Notes under the pieces: generated by a model
The model's input: only the letters and a program-made list of their open reading frames with translations
What the model was told of the DNA's origin: nothing
The model's database searches: none
Shown: piece after piece, positions 44,818-53,569 of the stretch
Numbering within the stretch: position 1 is the stretch's first letter
How the letters are laid out: every line of letters begins with the position of its first letter
Position numbers and translations under genes: made by a program
Source: Fibrobacter sp. UWH4
Lineage (GTDB): Bacteria > Fibrobacterota > Fibrobacteria > Fibrobacterales > Fibrobacteraceae
DNA length: 64,000 bases
Reading direction: 5' to 3'
Assembly: GCF_900142475.1 (NCBI RefSeq)
Contig: NZ_FRAY01000002.1
Coordinates: 372,001 to 436,000, forward strand

Positions 44818-47670
44818 ATGGCCGAAAAGACTTTACTTTTGCTCGACTCCTATGCGCTCGCGTTCCGCATGTTTTACGCCTATTCGCAGAACCCGCTCAA
44901 GAACAGCCAGGGCGAAGAGGTTTCGATGATGCACGGTTACTGGGGTGCGGTGCTCCGCATTTTGGCCCAGCACAAGCCGACGCATTTTGCGATTGCACGC
45001 GATGTCGCACACACGAAGACTTTTAGGCACGAACTTTACCCCGACTACAAGGCCAATCGCGGCCCCATGCCCGAAGAGATGGCAGCGCAGATGCCGCTCC
45101 TTGGCGAAAGTCTTGAAGCGAGCGGTATTCCGCTGCTTTCGGAACCGGGTTACGAAGCGGATGACGTAATGGCAAGTACCGCCATGGCCGCCGTCAAAGC
45201 GGGCTTTGACCACGTGGTCATTCTGAGTAAAGACAAGGATATGTCGCAGATTGTGACTGACAAGATTCACCTTTTCCACCTGACGAAGGGCGCAGACGGC
45301 ATTGACTTCGGTCCGGAACAGGTGCTCGAAAAATACGGGCTTCCGCCGGAGAAAATCCGCGACTACCTCGCGCTCATGGGTGACGCAAGCGACAACGTTC
45401 CCGGCGTGCCGAAGGTGGGCCCGAAAACGGCAATCCAGTTGCTGAACGATTACGGCGACATGGACAACCTGTACGCGAATCTCGACAAGATTACCAAGAA
45501 GGGTTTGCACGACAATTTGGCGAACAACCACGAAAAGGCATTCCTCAGCCGCGAACTGGTGACGCTCCAGACCAAGCGCGCCTTTAGCGGGAACCTAGAT
45601 GCACTTGAATATAACGGCCTGCACGTGGATACCTTGGCGCAGCTGTTCAAGGACCACGAAATCAACAGTCTGCTGCGCCTGCTCGAGAAAGTCCCGAGCA
45701 AGGCGGGATTCGTGCGGGAAGGTTCTGATGGCGTGGAAGGCGTCGATAATTCAACGGACGCAGAAGTGGAACGGGCAGATTTCGCAGTCGATGTTCCGCC
45801 GCCGTACATTTGCGTCGATACCGACGAAATCTTTGAGCAGATGAAGGCGGAGTTTACTGCATCGTCTTTGATTGGCGTAGACACCGAAACAGACGGCCTC
45901 GACCCGATGCAGTGCAACATCGCAGGCCTCTGCCTTGCGTCTGCCGACAGCGACGGCAACGTGGCGAAGGGCTACTACATACCCCTTGCGCACACCGACG
46001 AAATCGGGTTCCCGCTCCCCGCAGGCAAGGGCGGCAACTTCGACTTCAACAAGGCGAAGGAGTGGTTCTGCACATTTTTCGCCGACATCACACCCGCCGC
46101 AGGTTCCGAGACGCCGCGCGCATTCGTATTCCATAACGCAAAATTCGACCTGCATGTTCTCGCACGCGCGTTCAAGATTCCGCAATCCGTTATCGACAAC
46201 GCAAACATCATCGACACGCTGATTGCCGCCTGGATGCTTTCGCCGGGGCAATCTGGCCTCGGGCTCGACAACCAGGTGATGCAACGCCTGCAGCACGAGA
46301 TGATTCCCATCGAGAACCTCATCGGGCGCGGCAAGAACCAGATTACGTTCAACCGCGCGCCAATCAAGGACGCCACCGAATACGGCGCCGAAGATGCAGT
46401 CTACACGCTCCGCCTTTGGAAGCCTCTCAAGCAGGAACTCGAAAAGCTCGACTACGTGAAGTACTTCTTCGCGCAGGAAATGCCGCTGCTGAAAGTTTTG
46501 TACCAGATGGAATCCGTGGGTGTCGCCATCGATGTTCCGGCTCTCAAGACGCTGGAGCAGGAACTGGGCCGCCGCATCGAGAATCTCGAGAAAGAAATCT
46601 GCGACATGGCTGGTTTCGAATTCAACATCGGTTCGCCCAAGCAGCTCGGCGATGTGCTTTTTGACACGCTCGGACTCCCTGAAATCAAGAAGCGCAGTAC
46701 CGACGCCGTGGTTCTCGAAGAACTCAGCTACAAGGCGCCGCACCCGATTGTTTTTGCCGTCATCGAGTACCGCGAACTCAAGAAGATGCAGAGCACCTAC
46801 ATCTCGGTGCTCCCGACGCTGGTGAATCCGGATACCAAGCGCATTCACACGAGCTTTATCCAGTGGGGTACTGCGACGGGCCGCCTTTCGAGCCGCGATC
46901 CAAACTTGCAGAACATCCCCGTTCGTAGCGACCTCGGCAAAAAAATCCGCGCCGCATTCGTGCCACAGAGCAAGGATAACGTGATTCTTGCAGTGGACTA
47001 CTCGCAGATTGAACTCAGAATGCTTGCCCACTTGAGCGGAGACGAAGCGCTCATCGAAAGCTACAAGGAAGGTATCGATATTCACGCCCGCACCGCCGCC
47101 GCGATTTACGGAGTGGGCCTCAACGAAGTCACCAGCGACATGCGCCGCGACGCCAAGGTGGTGAATTTCGGCGTGCTCTACGGCATGACCGCCTTCCGCT
47201 TGAGCCGCGACTTGAAAATTCCGATGTCGCAGGCGAAGGACTTTATCACCGGCTACTTCGACATGTACCAGGGCGTGCAGCAGTATATCGAAGACATCAA
47301 GGCGGCCGCCCACCGCGACGGTTATGTAGAAACGCTTTCGGGCCGCCGCCGCTACATCGCAGGCATCGACTCTAGCGACCGCATGGAATCGCAGATGGCC
47401 GAGCGCATGGCCGTGAATACTCCTGTGCAGGGCTCCGCCGCCGACTTAATCAAGATTGCGATGATACGCATTCAGAAGCGAATCAACGAAGAGAACCTAC
47501 CACTCCGCATGATGCTGCAGGTCCACGACGAACTCGTGTTCGAATGCCCCCGCGACCAGGTGGAAGCGATGGCCCAGATGGTGAAATCCGAGATGGAAGG
47601 CGCCATGGAACTCAAGGTTCCGCTCGTCGCGAGCGTCGGCTTCGGCGAAAACTGGCTCGTGGCACATTAG
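44818..47670 (+). CDS. polA: DNA polymerase I
   Basis: 950 residues with all three domains. The 5'-3' exonuclease (about 1-300) has LLLDSYALAFRMFYAY, YEADDVMAS and LMGDASDNVPGVPKVGPKTA. The 3'-5' exonuclease (about 340-540) keeps the catalytic DTETDGLDP and FHNAKFDLHVL. The polymerase domain has LAVDYSQIELRMLAHLSGDE (motif A, observed as AVDYSQIELRMLAHLSG), the O helix MRRDAKVVNFGVLYGM, and motif C LQVHDELVFECP. It fills gaps and removes primers in replication and repair. The start follows a TATCTTTC promoter element by 5 nt with no ribosome-binding site. Full-length and intact. Confidence 0.97.
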   Translation: MAEKTLLLLDSYALAFRMFYAYSQNPLKNSQGEEVSMMHGYWGAVLRILAQHKPTHFAIARDVAHTKTFRHELYPDYKANRGPMPEEMAAQMPLLGESLEASGIPLLSEPGYEADDVMASTAMAAVKAGFDHVVILSKDKDMSQIVTDKIHLFHLTKGADGIDFGPEQVLEKYGLPPEKIRDYLALMGDASDNVPGVPKVGPKTAIQLLNDYGDMDNLYANLDKITKKGLHDNLANNHEKAFLSRELVTLQTKRAFSGNLDALEYNGLHVDTLAQLFKDHEINSLLRLLEKVPSKAGFVREGSDGVEGVDNSTDAEVERADFAVDVPPPYICVDTDEIFEQMKAEFTASSLIGVDTETDGLDPMQCNIAGLCLASADSDGNVAKGYYIPLAHTDEIGFPLPAGKGGNFDFNKAKEWFCTFFADITPAAGSETPRAFVFHNAKFDLHVLARAFKIPQSVIDNANIIDTLIAAWMLSPGQSGLGLDNQVMQRLQHEMIPIENLIGRGKNQITFNRAPIKDATEYGAEDAVYTLRLWKPLKQELEKLDYVKYFFAQEMPLLKVLYQMESVGVAIDVPALKTLEQELGRRIENLEKEICDMAGFEFNIGSPKQLGDVLFDTLGLPEIKKRSTDAVVLEELSYKAPHPIVFAVIEYRELKKMQSTYISVLPTLVNPDTKRIHTSFIQWGTATGRLSSRDPNLQNIPVRSDLGKKIRAAFVPQSKDNVILAVDYSQIELRMLAHLSGDEALIESYKEGIDIHARTAAAIYGVGLNEVTSDMRRDAKVVNFGVLYGMTAFRLSRDLKIPMSQAKDFITGYFDMYQGVQQYIEDIKAAAHRDGYVETLSGRRRYIAGIDSSDRMESQMAERMAVNTPVQGSAADLIKIAMIRIQKRINEENLPLRMMLQVHDELVFECPRDQVEAMAQMVKSEMEGAMELKVPLVASVGFGENWLVAH

Positions 47671-47706
47671 CGCCTTTTCAAACTTCGCTGGGAGCGCTCA
47701 CTTTTC

Positions 47707-47714
47707 TATCTTTA
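47707..47714 (+). promoter_or_regulatory. TAnnTTTG-like promoter element of the GH57 gene, predicted leaderless
   Basis: TATCTTTA lies 6 nt before the GH57 ATG (spacer CCCCGT); no Shine-Dalgarno sequence. Confidence 0.5.
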
Positions 47715-47720
47715 CCCCGT

Positions 47721-50135
47721 ATGGAAAAGAAGCACCCCCTTTATTTTACGATTCACGGTCATTTTTACCAGCCGCCGCGCGAAAATCCCTGGACAGGCGT
47801 CATCGAAAACCAGCCCAGCGCACGCCCGTTTCACGACTGGAACGACCGCATTGCTAGCCAGTGTTACAGTCCCAATTCTGCAAGCCGTATTCTTTCGCCG
47901 AACGGACGCATTGTCGATATTGTCAACAACTATGACTTTATGAGTTTCAACATGGGTCCGACCCTGATGGGATGGATTCGCACGAACACTCCGGATACCT
48001 ATAGGCGAATTCAAGAAGCGGACAAGCGAAGTGCCGAGCGACTGAAAGGCCACGGCAACGCAATCGCCCAGGTCTACAACCACATCATCATGCCGCTCGC
48101 CTCGCAAGAGGACAAGAAGACTCAAATCCGTTGGGGCATCGAAGACTTCAAATTCCACTTCGGACGCATGCCCGAAGCCATGTGGCTCGCCGAAACCGCC
48201 ATCAACTTCGAAACGGTGGTGGAACTCATCAAGGCGGGGATCAAGTTCACCATCCTTTCGCCGACACAGGCCGACAAGTTCCGCAAATTTGGCGACTCTC
48301 AGTGGACCGGTTGCAGCAACACCGACATCGACACGACTCGCCCTTATCGCATCTACCCGCGCAACAAGGACGGCGTTCTCGTTTGCGACGGCTACCTGGA
48401 CGTATTCTTCTATAACCCGTGGCTTTCTTCTGCGGTAGGCTTTGAACACCTACTGCGCAGCGCAGAAACATTCGGTAACCGCATCAAGGACGCCTGGGAC
48501 GAAAACCGCACAGACCCGCAGCTGGTAAGCATCGGTACCGATGGCGAAAGCTACGGTCACCACGAACCGTTCGGCGACATGTGCGCCGCCTGGCTCTACA
48601 ACCACTACGCCCCCGACCACAACATGGTACCGGTAAACTACGGTTGGTTCCTTGAAGAATTCCCGCCCCAGCACGAAGTGATGCTCAAGAACTTCTACAG
48701 CGAAGGCTGCGCCTGGAGCTGTGCCCACGGCGTTGGCCGCTGGTACCGCGATTGCGGCTGCTCTACTGGCGGTGGGCCGGGTTGGAACCAGAAATGGCGC
48801 GGTCCGCTCCGCGATGCATTCAACCACTTGAAGAAACTCGCCGACGATATTTTCGTCCGTGAATTTGAAAAGATATCCGACGTAGACCCGTGGGAAGCAC
48901 GCAACAATTTTGTCGAAGTCCTGGTCGCCCCCGAAGACGAATCGCGCGTACAGGCATTCCTCGCCAAGACGGTCAAAAATCCGAACGACGCAGACATGTG
49001 CGCGAAAGCCATCCGCCTGCTTGAAATCCAGAAGTTCTGCCTGTTCAGCTTCACGAGCTGTGGCTGGTTCTTCAACGACATCGAAGGTCTGGAACCGGTG
49101 CAGAACATGCGCTACGCCCTCCGTGCCATGGAGCTTTTGGAACCATTCCTGCCTTACGGTCACCACATCAAGAATGAAGTTATCAGCATTCTCGCCCGCG
49201 CCACAAGTAACGAACACAAGTGGAACGGTGCCGAAGTGTTTACGAACTATGCCGAGGAAAAAGTTCCGGTGGTCGTGAAGGAAATGGCCGAACAGGCCGC
49301 CATGTTCCACCTGAACCTGGAAGACGATTCCGAAAAGAACAAGAAGATTGTCGCTACGAAGATTGCTTCGCGCAGGCGCCAGACACTCGTTCGCACGGAA
49401 TATTTCGACAAGTACATCAACGAACGCCGCATTTCGACGGTACTTGCCATCACCGACATGCTCGGCCGTATCAACCTGGTCGTCGCCGATGGCGAAAACG
49501 AGCAGAACGGGCTTAAGTTTGTTGAAAATCCGAATATGAGCACGCAGGAACTGCAGGCGCTCTACCCCACCGCCTATGTGGTTCGCATGCGCAACCTGAT
49601 GAGCGACTCCATCAAGCGCATCAACCAGATTTCGACTAAGAAGTACCTGAACGAAATTACGGAATCGTTCTCGAACTTCGCCCTTTCTCACGGGCTTTCG
49701 ATCGACAGTCTGGCCGACCTCGACCATACCCTGCCAGATACGATGCGCAAGATTCTTTCGCTCGAAATCAACTCCAAGATTCACCACCTGGCACTCGAAT
49801 ACATGGAAAACGACGACCAGAAGGTTTTCGACGAAATCAAGGATTTGATAGAGGAAGCGAACGCCCTGCACACGCATTATTCCTTTGGCGGAACAGGCCG
49901 TATGTTCCATGCAAAGCTCATCAAGCTGATCGACTCCGTTTTCGAAAGCTTCGATACGAACGCCGTTCATCACATCACGGGACTTATCACGGTTGCCGAC
50001 TGGCTCAAGCTCGAAATCGACAAGACCAGTCTCGAGAACAAGGTGTTCCCCGCTTACCAGGAATACGTGAAATACCCGACCAGCAAGATTGCGGCACTCA
50101 AGCCGATGTTCAGCTGGTTGAATTTCGAGGTTTAA
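47721..50135 (+). CDS. GH57 family glycoside hydrolase/glucanotransferase (DUF3536 type)
   Basis: The open frame overlaps polA, but the real start is ATG 47721 (MEKKHPLYFTIHGHFYQPPR), giving 804 residues. The N-terminal GH57 barrel has YFTIHGHFYQPPRENPW, FNMGPTLMGWI, MWLAETAINFET (candidate nucleophile Glu158) and SIGTDGESYGHHEPFGD (candidate acid/base Asp274). A Cys-rich segment CAWSCAHGVGRWYRDCGCS and a long helical C-terminal DUF3536-like region follow. No signal peptide, so it acts in the cytoplasm, probably on glycogen or maltodextrins; hydrolysis versus transfer cannot be decided from sequence. Downstream hpt begins 14 nt after its stop codon. Confidence 0.9.
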   Translation: MEKKHPLYFTIHGHFYQPPRENPWTGVIENQPSARPFHDWNDRIASQCYSPNSASRILSPNGRIVDIVNNYDFMSFNMGPTLMGWIRTNTPDTYRRIQEADKRSAERLKGHGNAIAQVYNHIIMPLASQEDKKTQIRWGIEDFKFHFGRMPEAMWLAETAINFETVVELIKAGIKFTILSPTQADKFRKFGDSQWTGCSNTDIDTTRPYRIYPRNKDGVLVCDGYLDVFFYNPWLSSAVGFEHLLRSAETFGNRIKDAWDENRTDPQLVSIGTDGESYGHHEPFGDMCAAWLYNHYAPDHNMVPVNYGWFLEEFPPQHEVMLKNFYSEGCAWSCAHGVGRWYRDCGCSTGGGPGWNQKWRGPLRDAFNHLKKLADDIFVREFEKISDVDPWEARNNFVEVLVAPEDESRVQAFLAKTVKNPNDADMCAKAIRLLEIQKFCLFSFTSCGWFFNDIEGLEPVQNMRYALRAMELLEPFLPYGHHIKNEVISILARATSNEHKWNGAEVFTNYAEEKVPVVVKEMAEQAAMFHLNLEDDSEKNKKIVATKIASRRRQTLVRTEYFDKYINERRISTVLAITDMLGRINLVVADGENEQNGLKFVENPNMSTQELQALYPTAYVVRMRNLMSDSIKRINQISTKKYLNEITESFSNFALSHGLSIDSLADLDHTLPDTMRKILSLEINSKIHHLALEYMENDDQKVFDEIKDLIEEANALHTHYSFGGTGRMFHAKLIKLIDSVFESFDTNAVHHITGLITVADWLKLEIDKTSLENKVFPAYQEYVKYPTSKIAALKPMFSWLNFEV

Positions 50136-50149
50136 CCACCGAGGTCAAT

Positions 50150-50695
50150 ATGTTCAGGATGTCAGAAAAACCGCTCATTCCCGCAGACAAGACTCGCGAA
50201 CGCGTCGCAACGCTCGCCCGTGAAATTGCCGACGCCTATGACTACGACATTCTGCTTTCGGCCCTTACCGGAGCTTACATGTTCACTGCCGACTTGAGCC
50301 GTGAACTTGCAAATGCTCAAGGAGCGAAAGCCCCCCATAAGCGAATCGCCTTCATCAAGGCGTCAAGCTATGGTGATTCCACCGAATCCAGCGGCAAGCT
50401 CCAGGTGCAGGGCCTTGAAAGGATCCCCCTTCAGGGCAAAAAAGTCCTGATGGTCGACGACATCGCCGATACAGGAACTACACTTCTCGGCCTCACGGAC
50501 ATGCTCAATGAGGCCGGGGCCAAGGAAGTCCGCACCTGCGTGCTATTGAACAAGCAGGAACGGCGCGAAGTTGAAATCAAGGCCGACTTCGTGGGTTTTG
50601 AAATTGCAAACGAATTCGTGGTCGGATACGGACTCGATTACGCAAACGAGTACCGCACCCTTCCCGAAATATGGACGCTACAGGAGGCTGACTAA
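50150..50695 (+). CDS. hpt: Hypoxanthine/guanine phosphoribosyltransferase-like protein
   Basis: 181 residues. The type I PRTase fold shows the PRPP-binding motif VLMVDDIADTGTTL near residue 105, a hood region at the start (IPADKTRERVATLAREIADA) and the purine-binding end DFVGFEIANEFVVGYGLDYANEYRTLPEI. It matches HPRT, which salvages hypoxanthine or guanine to IMP or GMP. GAGG precedes ATG 50150. An A-T overlap of stop and next start (TAAATG) couples it to the following membrane protein gene; cysE and nth follow in the same run. Confidence 0.9.
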   Translation: MFRMSEKPLIPADKTRERVATLAREIADAYDYDILLSALTGAYMFTADLSRELANAQGAKAPHKRIAFIKASSYGDSTESSGKLQVQGLERIPLQGKKVLMVDDIADTGTTLLGLTDMLNEAGAKEVRTCVLLNKQERREVEIKADFVGFEIANEFVVGYGLDYANEYRTLPEIWTLQEAD

Positions 50696-51202
50696 ATGGC
50701 GAACAACGATTTTGATGACGTCCGGCTCCATGCCACTCAAACATTCGAAGCGGTTGAACGCAGCTACAACAAGATTGGCCGCGGCAAGCGTTTCTTGATC
50801 AATCTGGCCGTATGCCTTTTGTTCTTTATGGCGGGCTTCATCGTATGCAACATATTCAACAGCGTTCCGAGCGAAGGCGTCATTGAACGAGTCGCCGCCC
50901 AGCCGGATATGCCGAACAAGTGCAAATACCGTTACGACCGAGCCATGGAATACGCCATTATGCACGAATGCGTTTTCGGCAAAGGTACCCCCAGCAACGA
51001 AAAGACGCTCATACAGCGAGTCAACTACTGTACCTGCGCCCTTGAAAGCGTGCAGAAGAAAAAGCCCTACCAGAAAATGTTTGAAAACAACCTCGTAGAC
51101 TTCACCTTCAAAATCCGCGAAGAAAATCTATGCAAAGAAAACAAGGTGATTCCCACCTTGGATGACGAAGAAGAAGAGTCGAAGGACAAGGCTAAAAAAT
51201 GA
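50696..51202 (+). CDS. Single-span membrane protein of unknown function
   Basis: 168 residues. A soluble N-terminus is followed by one hydrophobic segment (FLINLAVCLLFFMAGFIVCN, about residues 38-57), then a periplasmic or exported domain with four cysteines (KCKYRYDRAMEYAIMHECVF, NYCTCALES, ENLCKEN). The charged tail ends in DEEEESKDKAKK. Begins at the base after the hpt stop codon and overlaps cysE by ATGA, so it is firmly inside the operon. No family recognised. Confidence 0.75.
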   Translation: MANNDFDDVRLHATQTFEAVERSYNKIGRGKRFLINLAVCLLFFMAGFIVCNIFNSVPSEGVIERVAAQPDMPNKCKYRYDRAMEYAIMHECVFGKGTPSNEKTLIQRVNYCTCALESVQKKKPYQKMFENNLVDFTFKIREENLCKENKVIPTLDDEEEESKDKAKK

Positions 51203-51987
51203 CCGTCGAAGAAATTGAAAAGAAAATCCGCTGCGAAGCAGAAAAACTGGTTCACGACGAGCCGCTTTCGGTACTGATGCTTACCGAACAAGTTCTAAAC
51301 TGCAAAGATTTTGCAGCCATGCTCACGGTAACACTATCGTGTCAGCTGGCGGGTGAAATTATGGACCGCAACGAACTCGAAAAAGTCTTCGGAATTCTTT
51401 ACCTCAAGTACCCGGAACTGGTGACCTGCGCAAGCAAGGACTTGTACGCAACAGTCCTTCGCGATGCCGCCTGCACCAGCTTCCTAGAGCCTCTTCTCTT
51501 CTTCAAGGGGTTCCAGGGTCTGCAAGCCTACCGCGCCGCCCACGCCCTGTGGCAGGAAGGCCGTTCATTCCCCGCCAAGATGCTCCAGAGCATCATTAGC
51601 CGCAAGTTCGGCATGGACATTCACCCGGCCGCTAAAATCGGCTACGGCCTCTTGATTGACCACGCCACGAACCTGGTCATCGGTGAGACCGCGGTGGTCG
51701 GAAACAACGTGAGTTTCTTGCACGGCGTGACCCTCGGCGGTACCGGGAACGAAGTCGGCGACCGTCATCCGAAAATCGGAAACGGCGTGATGCTTGGTGC
51801 CCATGCACAGCTGCTCGGCAACATCCACATCGGCGATGGAGCAAAGATTGGCGCTGGCGCTGTAGTGGTAAGCGACGTTCCGGCGCATACGACTTACGCA
51901 GGCGTCCCCGCCGTACAAGTCGGTAAGCCGCACGACGAAATGCCAAGTTTCAACATGCAGCAGGACTTCACTCGCGACTGCGAGTAA
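51199..51987 (+). CDS. cysE: Serine O-acetyltransferase
   Basis: 262 residues. An N-terminal helical domain (DAACTSFLEPLLFFKGFQGL, AYRAAHALWQEGR) precedes a left-handed beta-helix with hexapeptide repeats: DIHPAAKIGYGLLIDHATNL, VIGETAVVGNNVSFLHGVTLGG, VMLGAHAQLLGNIHIGDGAK. The catalytic His of LIDHA and the LHGVTLGG loop are intact. It acetylates serine with acetyl-CoA, the first step of cysteine synthesis. Starts by ATGA overlap with the membrane protein gene. Feedback inhibition by cysteine is usual for the family. Confidence 0.95.
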   Translation: MTVEEIEKKIRCEAEKLVHDEPLSVLMLTEQVLNCKDFAAMLTVTLSCQLAGEIMDRNELEKVFGILYLKYPELVTCASKDLYATVLRDAACTSFLEPLLFFKGFQGLQAYRAAHALWQEGRSFPAKMLQSIISRKFGMDIHPAAKIGYGLLIDHATNLVIGETAVVGNNVSFLHGVTLGGTGNEVGDRHPKIGNGVMLGAHAQLLGNIHIGDGAKIGAGAVVVSDVPAHTTYAGVPAVQVGKPHDEMPSFNMQQDFTRDCE

Positions 51988-52046
51988 TGAGACAAAGGTT
52001 CTCCAACCTTATAAAGGTTCCTGAGCAAGCGAAACACCTCAAAACG

Positions 52047-52082
52047 GTCATCCTGGAACGACTGAAAGGAGTGACGGGATCC
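52047..52082. repeat. Dispersed repeat read through upstream of nth
   Basis: GTCATCCTGGAACG...AGGAGTGACGGGATCC matches the GTCATCC...GGATCC family. It is open in the nth frame, creating an apparent 33-residue N-terminal extension, but the family start at 52086 is preferred. Confidence 0.55.
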
Positions 52083-52085
52083 ATT

Positions 52086-52721
52086 ATGAAGAAAGCAGAA
52101 AAAATTAAGTTCATCAGTGAGACACTCGACGAGTTGTTTCCTGACCCGCCGATTCCTCTGGATTACTTAGACCCCTATACGCTCTTGGTCGCCGTGGTCC
52201 TGAGCGCCCAATGCACCGACCTCCGCGTCAATCAGGTGACCAAGGAACTTTACAAGAAGGCGAAAACGCCCAAGGCCATGGTGAAACTCGGCATCGAAAA
52301 GATAACCGAAATCATCAAGCCCTGCGGTCTTTCTACCACCAAGGGCAAGAACATTTTCAACTTGTCCAAGATTCTTGTCGAAAAGTACGACAGCGTTGTT
52401 CCGCAAACTTTCGAAGAACTCGAAGCGCTCCCTGGTGTCGGCCACAAGACGGCCAGCGTCATGATGATTCACGCGTTCAAGATTCCGGCCTTCCCCGTAG
52501 ACACGCATATTCACCGCCTCGCCAAGCGCTGGGGACTTTCCGACGGTTCATCCGTCGAACAGACAGAAAAAGACCTCAAGAAAATCTTCCCCGAAAGCGA
52601 ATGGGAAAAGCGCCACCTGCAAATCATCCTGTTCGGGCGTACTTATTGCAAGGCTCTCGGCCACATGCCCGAAAACTGCCCTATCTGCAGTGTCGTCGGT
52701 TGCAAGGTCACCAAGAGCTAG
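52086..52721 (+). CDS. nth: Endonuclease III (DNA glycosylase/AP lyase)
   Basis: The frame opens at 51987 (overlapping the cysE stop as TAATG), but the extra residues are encoded by a dispersed repeat. With ATG 52086 the catalytic Lys121 and Asp139 fall almost exactly where E. coli has Lys120 and Asp138, which supports this start (211 residues). The helix-hairpin-helix reads LEALPGVGHKTASV and the Asp lies in FPVDTHIHRLAKR. The C-terminal Fe-S ligands read CKALGHMPENCPICSVVGC, so spacing is C-x9-C-x2-C-x4-C rather than the common C-x6-C-x2-C-x5-C. It removes oxidised pyrimidines and nicks at AP sites. Its 3' end overlaps the convergent membrane protein gene by 14 bp. Confidence 0.92.
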   Translation: MKKAEKIKFISETLDELFPDPPIPLDYLDPYTLLVAVVLSAQCTDLRVNQVTKELYKKAKTPKAMVKLGIEKITEIIKPCGLSTTKGKNIFNLSKILVEKYDSVVPQTFEELEALPGVGHKTASVMMIHAFKIPAFPVDTHIHRLAKRWGLSDGSSVEQTEKDLKKIFPESEWEKRHLQIILFGRTYCKALGHMPENCPICSVVGCKVTKS

Positions 52722-53460
52722 AACTGTTCCGCTGGTAAAACCAGTAGTAGAACAGACTCCAGGCGCCCCACAATACGCATAGCCACATTCCTACATAGCC
52801 CGCGGTATACACGGCGTTTGCAATCGTATCGTACTTCAAGAGCAGTCCCGTTTCGGACAAAATAAAATTCCAGTCATGAAAACCGTACGGAGCCTCGGCA
52901 CCGGTACCGCCGCTAATCAGAGTCAGTTTCATGTGCAAGGCATCGTCAATATACACCGCCACATCGATAAAGTTTTCGAACGCCCACCAAAGCGCCACCG
53001 ACGCCCCTAAAATATCGCGCGGTTTAATCCACAACGCAAAGCAGAATACCAGCGGCATGATTATCTGGAAAAGCGAACCGCCCAGCGAATGCAACACTCG
53101 ATTTCCGAAAAAAGAAAACACAATATGTCCCGTTTCGTGCACCGGCAAATTCAGGCGATGCAGATACTGGGCAATCCAAGCATCATAACCATCGCGCATC
53201 AGTTGCACCGTAAAAATGATCATCAACACGACGAGCAACAATCGGAACGGAATAAAATGCGCCCCGCCAAGCGTTTTGGGGTACAATAAAAACTGTACCA
53301 CCACGGGCCACGTTCCGGGATCATCCAGGCGAAATGTCGAAGGGGCATCGCACTTGACCGTCACCAAGTTCAACGGGACCTGATCGGTCGCCTTCGAGAA
53401 CCTTGGTGCAGATCCTGTCTGCCGCTCTTCAAGAATTTTCGGGGTGTTTTCGTCCTTCAT
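52708..53460 (-). CDS. Membrane protein with HETGH metalloprotease-like motif
   Basis: 250 residues with about five membrane segments. The segment LNLPVHETGHIVFSFFGNRV places an HExxH-type motif (HETGH) in the second third, next to a hydrophobic helix, as in M50-like intramembrane metallopeptidases. A further acidic segment WWAFENFIDVAVYIDDALHM could provide the third metal ligand. The soluble N-terminus (about 60 residues) has no recognised domain. The same fold occurs in proteins without proven protease activity, so function is inferred. Convergent with nth, with a 14-bp overlap. Confidence 0.68.
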   Translation of the reverse strand: MKDENTPKILEERQTGSAPRFSKATDQVPLNLVTVKCDAPSTFRLDDPGTWPVVVQFLLYPKTLGGAHFIPFRLLLVVLMIIFTVQLMRDGYDAWIAQYLHRLNLPVHETGHIVFSFFGNRVLHSLGGSLFQIIMPLVFCFALWIKPRDILGASVALWWAFENFIDVAVYIDDALHMKLTLISGGTGAEAPYGFHDWNFILSETGLLLKYDTIANAVYTAGYVGMWLCVLWGAWSLFYYWFYQRNSSSSW

Positions 53461-53569
53461 ACGCCTAAATATATATTGTTCGATTTAAAAGACAACACTT
53501 TTTTAAACCAAATCTCTACACAAACCCATCCAAAAAATTTATTTTCGCTACAAAAACAAGGATGTGTGT

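Noticed and set aside
45751-47313. 520-codon minus-strand frame opposite polA
   Set aside because: polA is unmistakable on the plus strand; the antisense product has no recognisable features. The same applies to 48450-49973 opposite the GH57 gene.
47544-47720. GH57 start inside polA
   Set aside because: The conserved N-terminus (YFTIHGHFYQPP) begins a few residues after ATG 47721, and a promoter element lies just before that ATG.
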